In this document: piece by piece, positions 5,672-9,095 of the stretch | How the letters are laid out: each line of letters opens with the position of its first letter | Numbering within the stretch: the stretch's first letter is position 1 | Assembly: GCA_963611165.1 (NCBI GenBank) | Contig: CAVDQG010000068.1 | Coordinates: 1-9,095 of the forward strand | Length of the DNA stretch: 9,095 nucleotides | Reading direction: 5' to 3' | Source of the DNA: SIG603 sp963611165 | GTDB lineage: Bacteria; Bacillota; Clostridia; Oscillospirales; Acutalibacteraceae | Position numbers and translations under genes: made by a program | Notes under the pieces: generated by a model | The model's database searches: none | What the model was told of the DNA's origin: nothing | The model's input: the letters and a program-made list of their open reading frames with translations, nothing else

Positions 5672-7098
5672 TGAAACAGACAAAGACTGAGAGGAGCGCA
5701 ACATTTAAAGGGTCTGTGCTTGTAATGTTGTCAGTGACTGTTATACTTCTTGTGGGTGTGCTTGTTTTAAAGCTTGATCCGTATATTCCGCTGATGACTG
5801 CGACGATTCCAATCACTTTATATGGTATACATCTGGGAATTTCTTGGAAAGAATTGATGGATAATGCTTATTCCTCTATAGCCGGCTGTATGGAGGCTGC
5901 AATTCTTATACTTACCATAGGTATGGTTGTAGGAGCATGGATAGCAAGCGGAACAGTTCCTGTTCTTATATACTACGGAATTAAAATACTGTCTCCGTCT
6001 CTTGTTCTTCCGCTATCATTTTTGTTGACAGCTTTGATGAGTATGCTGACAGGTTCATCTTGGACAACTGTAGGAACTCTGGGAGTTGCCTTTGCCGGTA
6101 TCGGAACAGCGATGAATATCAATCCGGCTCTTATGGTATCGACTATTGTCGGAGGAGCCTTTTTTGGAAATGCACAGTCTCCTATGGCTGATATTCCGGT
6201 GTTTTCTGAAAGTATTTCAGGAGTCGAGTCTTATAAAGGAAGTAAAGCTTCTGTTGCAGCAAATGTACCGGCTTTTGCAATATCTACAGTTATATATACA
6301 ATTATAGGATTTAAATATACTTCTGGTGGAAATGATGTTTTTGCAAGCACACAGGCCGTTCTTGATGGGCTGAGCAATAATTTTAATCTTTCAATTGTTA
6401 CATTTGTTCCCGCTATCCTTATGATAATTTGTATGGTTATTAAGTTGCCAGGAATACCTACTAGATTTGTTGCCTTTTTCTCTGCGCTTATCATAGCTAT
6501 AGTATTTCAGGGTGAAGGAGTTAAGGAATCGTTTGGATATCTTATAAGCGGATATGTCGGAAATTCAGGAATAGAGGCTGTCGATAACATTCTAACCCGA
6601 GGTGGAATGAATGGCATGATGGGCACTATAGTAATAATGATATTTTCGATGTGGATTGCCGGAATAATTGGAAGAACAAAGATAGTTGATGTAATACTTG
6701 CTAAAGTATCAGGATTAGTGAAACGTATAGGACTTCTTGTAACAACTACAACGATATGTACGTTTATATTTAACTTTATTGCAGCTGATCCGTTCCTCTC
6801 GGTATCGTTACCAGTAAAAGCATTTGGAAAATCTTTTGACGAACTTGGCTATGACAGAGGCATACTTTGCAGATGTGTAAATATGGCGGCATATTTTGCG
6901 CCAATGGTACCATGGGGCTCCGGAGGTATTTTTGTCGCAACTACTCTTGGAGTTCCTGTTGTGGAGTTCTTGCCGTATTATTTTGTAGGATTTATAGCTC
7001 CGATTGTAAATATACTGCTTGCATTTTTAGGTATTGCAATGCCTAGAACAGATGCGGTACCATCAAGTAACACACAGTTGAAAATCAGTAACAACTAA
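5671..7098 (+). CDS. nhaC: NhaC-family antiporter / carboxylate or amino acid carrier 1
   Basis: This 475-residue polytopic inner-membrane protein has about 11-12 hydrophobic segments and the length expected for NhaC. Family landmarks are the MLTGSSWTT motif (about 125-133), GVAFAGIGTAMNINPAL after it, and the C-terminal FAPMVPWGSGG segment. Members exchange protons or organic acids for Na+, including malate-lactate exchangers of the MleN type, so in this operon it plausibly imports the hydroxy-imino acid or exchanges it for the reduced product. The normally conserved segment GD-x2-SPLSDxTN reads GNAQSPMADIPV here (166-177), losing the first Asp and the TN pair, which suggests an altered ion or substrate site. 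The second antiporter keeps the motif. ATG 5671 is the only start after an in-frame TGA at 5635, although its ribosome binding site is unusual. Family call is firm; substrate is inferred from context. Confidence 0.9.
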   Translation: MKQTKTERSATFKGSVLVMLSVTVILLVGVLVLKLDPYIPLMTATIPITLYGIHLGISWKELMDNAYSSIAGCMEAAILILTIGMVVGAWIASGTVPVLIYYGIKILSPSLVLPLSFLLTALMSMLTGSSWTTVGTLGVAFAGIGTAMNINPALMVSTIVGGAFFGNAQSPMADIPVFSESISGVESYKGSKASVAANVPAFAISTVIYTIIGFKYTSGGNDVFASTQAVLDGLSNNFNLSIVTFVPAILMIICMVIKLPGIPTRFVAFFSALIIAIVFQGEGVKESFGYLISGYVGNSGIEAVDNILTRGGMNGMMGTIVIMIFSMWIAGIIGRTKIVDVILAKVSGLVKRIGLLVTTTTICTFIFNFIAADPFLSVSLPVKAFGKSFDELGYDRGILCRCVNMAAYFAPMVPWGSGGIFVATTLGVPVVEFLPYYFVGFIAPIVNILLAFLGIAMPRTDAVPSSNTQLKISNN

Positions 7099-7109
7099 AT
7101 AAAATTAAA

Positions 7110-7190
7110 ATGATGAAGGATGTAGTACTGGGTGTAATAATACTGGACACATCCTTTATCTTGTTTATTATGGGTGGGAAGATTGTATGA
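7110..7190 (+). CDS. Putative 26-residue hydrophobic small protein coupled to the second antiporter
   Basis: An open frame begins ATG ATG at 7110, 11 bases after the first antiporter stop, and ends with TGA at 7188-7190, overlapping the ATG at 7187 of the second antiporter in an ATGA junction. It fills almost the whole 88-base spacer. The product starts MMKDVVLGVIIL, is mostly hydrophobic (about residues 5-21) and ends in GGKIV, consistent with a single short membrane segment. No clear ribosome binding site precedes it, so reinitiation after the first antiporter would be needed. It could be a small transporter accessory peptide, a coupling leader, or chance. Much of its coding sequence is also a strong hairpin (7112-7160), which may explain the codons. 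Confidence 0.35.
   Translation: MMKDVVLGVIILDTSFILFIMGGKIV
7112..7160 (+). promoter_or_regulatory. Strong hairpin between the two antiporter genes
   Basis: GATGAAGGATGT (7112-7123) pairs with ACATCCTTTATC (7149-7160), 12 base pairs with one G-U. AGTA (7124-7127) and TACT (7141-7144) can extend it across a GGAC bulge. The following bases TTGTTTATT are only modestly T-rich, so termination would be partial at best. It may set the relative level of the two antiporters by stabilising the upstream mRNA or by modulating translation. The ribosome binding site of the second antiporter (GGTGGGAAG, 7173-7181) lies outside the stem. Confidence 0.6.
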
Positions 7191-8617
7191 TTATAAAAAA
7201 AGATGAAAAGAAAAGTTCCCTTTTAGGTTCTTTATTAATGGTTTTGGCAATAATCACAGTATTTGGGGTATGTATCATAAAATACAAATTTGAAGCACAT
7301 GTTCCGATATCAATATGTATCGGACTTTTAATCATATATGGGTGTATCGGATTAAAAATAGAATGGGCGGATATGAGCAAATCAATGGTGAATAGCATTT
7401 CAACGGCACTTGAATGTATGCTTATAATCCTTGCTATCGGAGCGACAGTTGGGACTTGGATAGCTGCCGGAATTGTTCCTTATATTATAACACTGGGTTT
7501 AAATGTAATGTCTGCTAAGAATTACCTCGTTTCAGCTTTTTGCGTATGTACGGTTATGTCTATGTGCACAGGGTCTTCATGGACAACTATGGGTACAATA
7601 GGAGTTGCTTTTATGGGCGTAGGCACTGCGTTAGGGATAAATCCCGCTATGAGTGCAGGAGCAATAGTATGTGGAGCCTATATCGGTGATACACAGTCAC
7701 CGTTATCGGATCAAACTAATTTCTCTTCTTCTATTACAGGAGTAAATCTTTATAAGCATTTAAAATCAATGCTTTATACTACTGCACCTACTTTTGTGAT
7801 ATGTGTAATTGTTTTCTATATACTTGGCTTTCAGATTGATACAACCGGTGATGTTACACCAATTAAAGAAATGGTAAGTAGTTTAGAAAGCAATTTTAAT
7901 TTCACTCCGATTTTACTTTTGCCATTTGTTGTTATGCTGATAATGATACTTGCAAAAGTTCCGGCTTTCCCTACACTTTTGTTTTGCTCGATTATCGGAA
8001 TTGTTTTTTCGGTAATAATTCAGAAAAGAGGCATAGAGGAGTCAATCATCTATTGGTATTCAGGATTTATATCAACCAGCGGAAATGAGACTATCGATTC
8101 TTTGCTATCTCGTGGGGGAATAACCTCCATGTGGTATACATTGACACTGATGTTGCTGTCGTTATCACTTGCCGGAGTTTTAGAGAGATGTGGTATAATT
8201 GATAATTTAGTCAATGGTATGTACAGATTTATTTCAGGAGTTCTTAGCTTAACGATAATCCAATTGATTTCCGAATACATTTTGAGTTTTGTTGCTTCAG
8301 ACCCATACCTCGCAATGCTCCTGCCGGCAAAAGCATTTAACAAAAAATATGAAGAGCTAGGCTGTGACAAAGCAGTTCTTTCAAGAACTCTGGAAAACGG
8401 TGCTACAATTGTGGCACCAATGGTTCCGTGGGGCAGTAACGGTGTGTATTGTTCAACTGCTCTTGGCATATCTACTTTAGAATATATACCGTACTATTTT
8501 ATGGGTGTTATCACTCCGTTTGTATGTATAATATGCTGTGCAACAGGGTTTGGTATGTTTAGAAACCAACAGAAAAACAGAAAAGAAACGAGTGCGAATA
8601 ATTTGAATATCGAATAA
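7187..8617 (+). CDS. nhaC: NhaC-family antiporter / carboxylate or amino acid carrier 2
   Basis: This 476-residue polytopic inner-membrane protein is a paralogue of the preceding gene, clearly alignable along its full length: CTGSSWTT (127-134), GVAFMGVGTALGINPAM, DPYLAMLLPAKAF and VAPMVPWGSNG all have counterparts. It retains the family segment GDTQSPLSDQTN (167-178), so it looks like the more typical Na+-coupled NhaC protein, whereas its neighbour has lost these polar residues. GGTGGGAAG (7173-7181) upstream of ATG 7187 is a fair ribosome binding site. The C-terminus ends in a short polar tail rich in Lys, Glu and Asn. It is probably the last gene of the operon; no convincing terminator follows. 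Two side-by-side carriers may divide import and product export, or handle two related substrates. Family call is firm and the cargo is unknown. Confidence 0.9.
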   Translation: MIIKKDEKKSSLLGSLLMVLAIITVFGVCIIKYKFEAHVPISICIGLLIIYGCIGLKIEWADMSKSMVNSISTALECMLIILAIGATVGTWIAAGIVPYIITLGLNVMSAKNYLVSAFCVCTVMSMCTGSSWTTMGTIGVAFMGVGTALGINPAMSAGAIVCGAYIGDTQSPLSDQTNFSSSITGVNLYKHLKSMLYTTAPTFVICVIVFYILGFQIDTTGDVTPIKEMVSSLESNFNFTPILLLPFVVMLIMILAKVPAFPTLLFCSIIGIVFSVIIQKRGIEESIIYWYSGFISTSGNETIDSLLSRGGITSMWYTLTLMLLSLSLAGVLERCGIIDNLVNGMYRFISGVLSLTIIQLISEYILSFVASDPYLAMLLPAKAFNKKYEELGCDKAVLSRTLENGATIVAPMVPWGSNGVYCSTALGISTLEYIPYYFMGVITPFVCIICCATGFGMFRNQQKNRKETSANNLNIE

Positions 8618-8790
8618 CTCCTCCGGAACTTGATAACCAAGACTCTTACGGGGGTGTACATATAGGAATCGACGTTCCGACAGACAAAGGAGCAGGAAAA
8701 GCAGTAGTTGCAGACGGTATGGTTACAGCCTTTCAGTGTTGGGACTGAGAGAGTACCGAAAGCATGCAGTCCTATGCAATATGGTAGATA
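8618..8790 (+). pseudogene. Decayed M23 (LytM-type) metallopeptidase fragment
   Basis: Directly after the last antiporter, the frame from 8623 reads PELDNQDSYGG and then VHIGIDVP, the HxGxD zinc-binding signature of M23 cell-wall endopeptidases (His codon 8659, Asp codon 8671), then VVADGMVTAF matching the usual VVAAADGxV strand but two residues short. A TGA follows at 8746-8748. Beyond it, a one-base frame change at about 8776 recovers YGNMVDI, another M23 landmark. There is no start codon or ribosome binding site, and the second catalytic motif (HxH) is not found, so this is a remnant. It fits as the continuation of the fragment that ends near base 205-235 on the left flank. Confidence 0.65.
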
Positions 8791-9012
8791 TTACTCTTAT
8801 TAAAGACTATTTTATTTTCAATATGAAGGTTTTGTTTGCCAAAATCAAATTTATGTGGTGTTAATCTTTACTGAAAACTTGAAAAGTGCTAATATTAGTT
8901 TAAATTAGCTTAGGTTTCCAGCATTAGGAAACTTACTGAGTGGGTTGAAACGCTTGGACTTTGATGTTCACAGCGAACAGATTATCAGCAGATGCAGAAG
9001 GGATGTGTACAC
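8791..9012. other. AT-rich intergenic stretch with small inverted repeats
   Basis: I see no gene here. TAGGTTTCC (8911-8919) and GGAAACTTA (8927-8935) form a nine-base-pair stem (one G-U) with a seven-base loop but no T-tract after it, and GCTAAT/ATTAGC (8888-8909) is a weak neighbouring repeat. Either could shape transcript ends, but neither is a convincing terminator for the operon. Confidence 0.4.
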
Positions 9013-9095
9013 ATGGCAGTTTCTGACGATTCACAGGACACATGGGAACGCCATTTAGCAAGTATTCAAGAGAATATCGACCAATACATATCATC
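9013..9095 (+). CDS. Partial hypothetical protein, N-terminus only
   Basis: An ATG at 9013 opens a frame that remains open to the window edge, giving about 27 hydrophilic, acidic residues beginning MAVSDDSQDTWERHLA. AGAAGGG (8996-9002) lies about ten bases upstream as a possible ribosome binding site; an alternative in-frame ATG is at 8992. I do not recognise the protein and the visible part is too short to call a domain. It could be a chance frame. Confidence 0.35.
   Translation, partial: MAVSDDSQDTWERHLASIQENIDQYIS

Noticed and set aside
223..8628. Five-base CGGAA direct repeat at the two putative insertion junctions
   Set aside because: Five bases are expected by chance and the exact junctions are not known; there are no terminal inverted repeats or transposase.

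Overview
The window reads as part of a strictly anaerobic, low-GC Gram-positive chromosome, probably a gut or sediment Clostridia member. The reasons are AT-rich genes with strong AGGAGG-type ribosome binding sites, an oxygen-sensitive glycyl radical enzyme with its radical SAM activase, and Pro/Thr/Glu-rich surface-protein linkers. A run of ten Ns shows that this is a scaffolded draft or metagenome assembly.

Layout. Positions 1-296 hold the end of a Pro/Thr/Glu/Ser-rich secreted-protein fragment. Positions 297-532 are intergenic and contain a LysR-type operator look-alike and the terminator of the regulator gene. A LysR-type regulator (533-1408, minus strand) is divergent from a five-gene plus-strand operon: glycyl radical enzyme (1579-3939), its activase (3933-4794, broken by the N-run), a pyrroline-5-carboxylate reductase homologue (4813-5616) and two NhaC-family antiporters (5671-7098 and 7187-8617). 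After the operon come a decayed M23-peptidase fragment (about 8618-8790), an AT-rich gap, and the start of an unrecognised ORF that runs off the end.

How the genes fit together. A glycyl radical enzyme beside a ProC homologue is the known context of 4-hydroxyproline dehydratase (HypD). That enzyme dehydrates hydroxyproline to 1-pyrroline-5-carboxylate, which ProC reduces to proline. The net result is hydroxyproline plus NAD(P)H to proline plus water, an electron sink for a fermenter. The two NhaC-type carriers would bring in the substrate and/or release the product. The LysR protein would sense substrate or product and act from a T-N11-A box about 67 bases before the inferred start site of the operon.

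The unusual part is that the enzyme does not look like textbook HypD at its active site: the catalytic loop is Cys-Val-Gln, not Cys-Val-Glu, and other positions also appear changed. The reductase also departs from the usual ProC motifs. This suggests a related pathway for a different cyclic imino acid, such as an isomer or N-substituted hydroxyproline. The substrate is inference.

The left and right flanks appear to encode consecutive parts of one M23 metallopeptidase domain, so the whole 8.4-kb cassette may have been inserted into a cell-wall hydrolase gene. Both antiporter genes are preceded by tiny ORFs whose stop codons overlap the antiporter start codon, and by RNA hairpins, pointing to translational control of the transporters.
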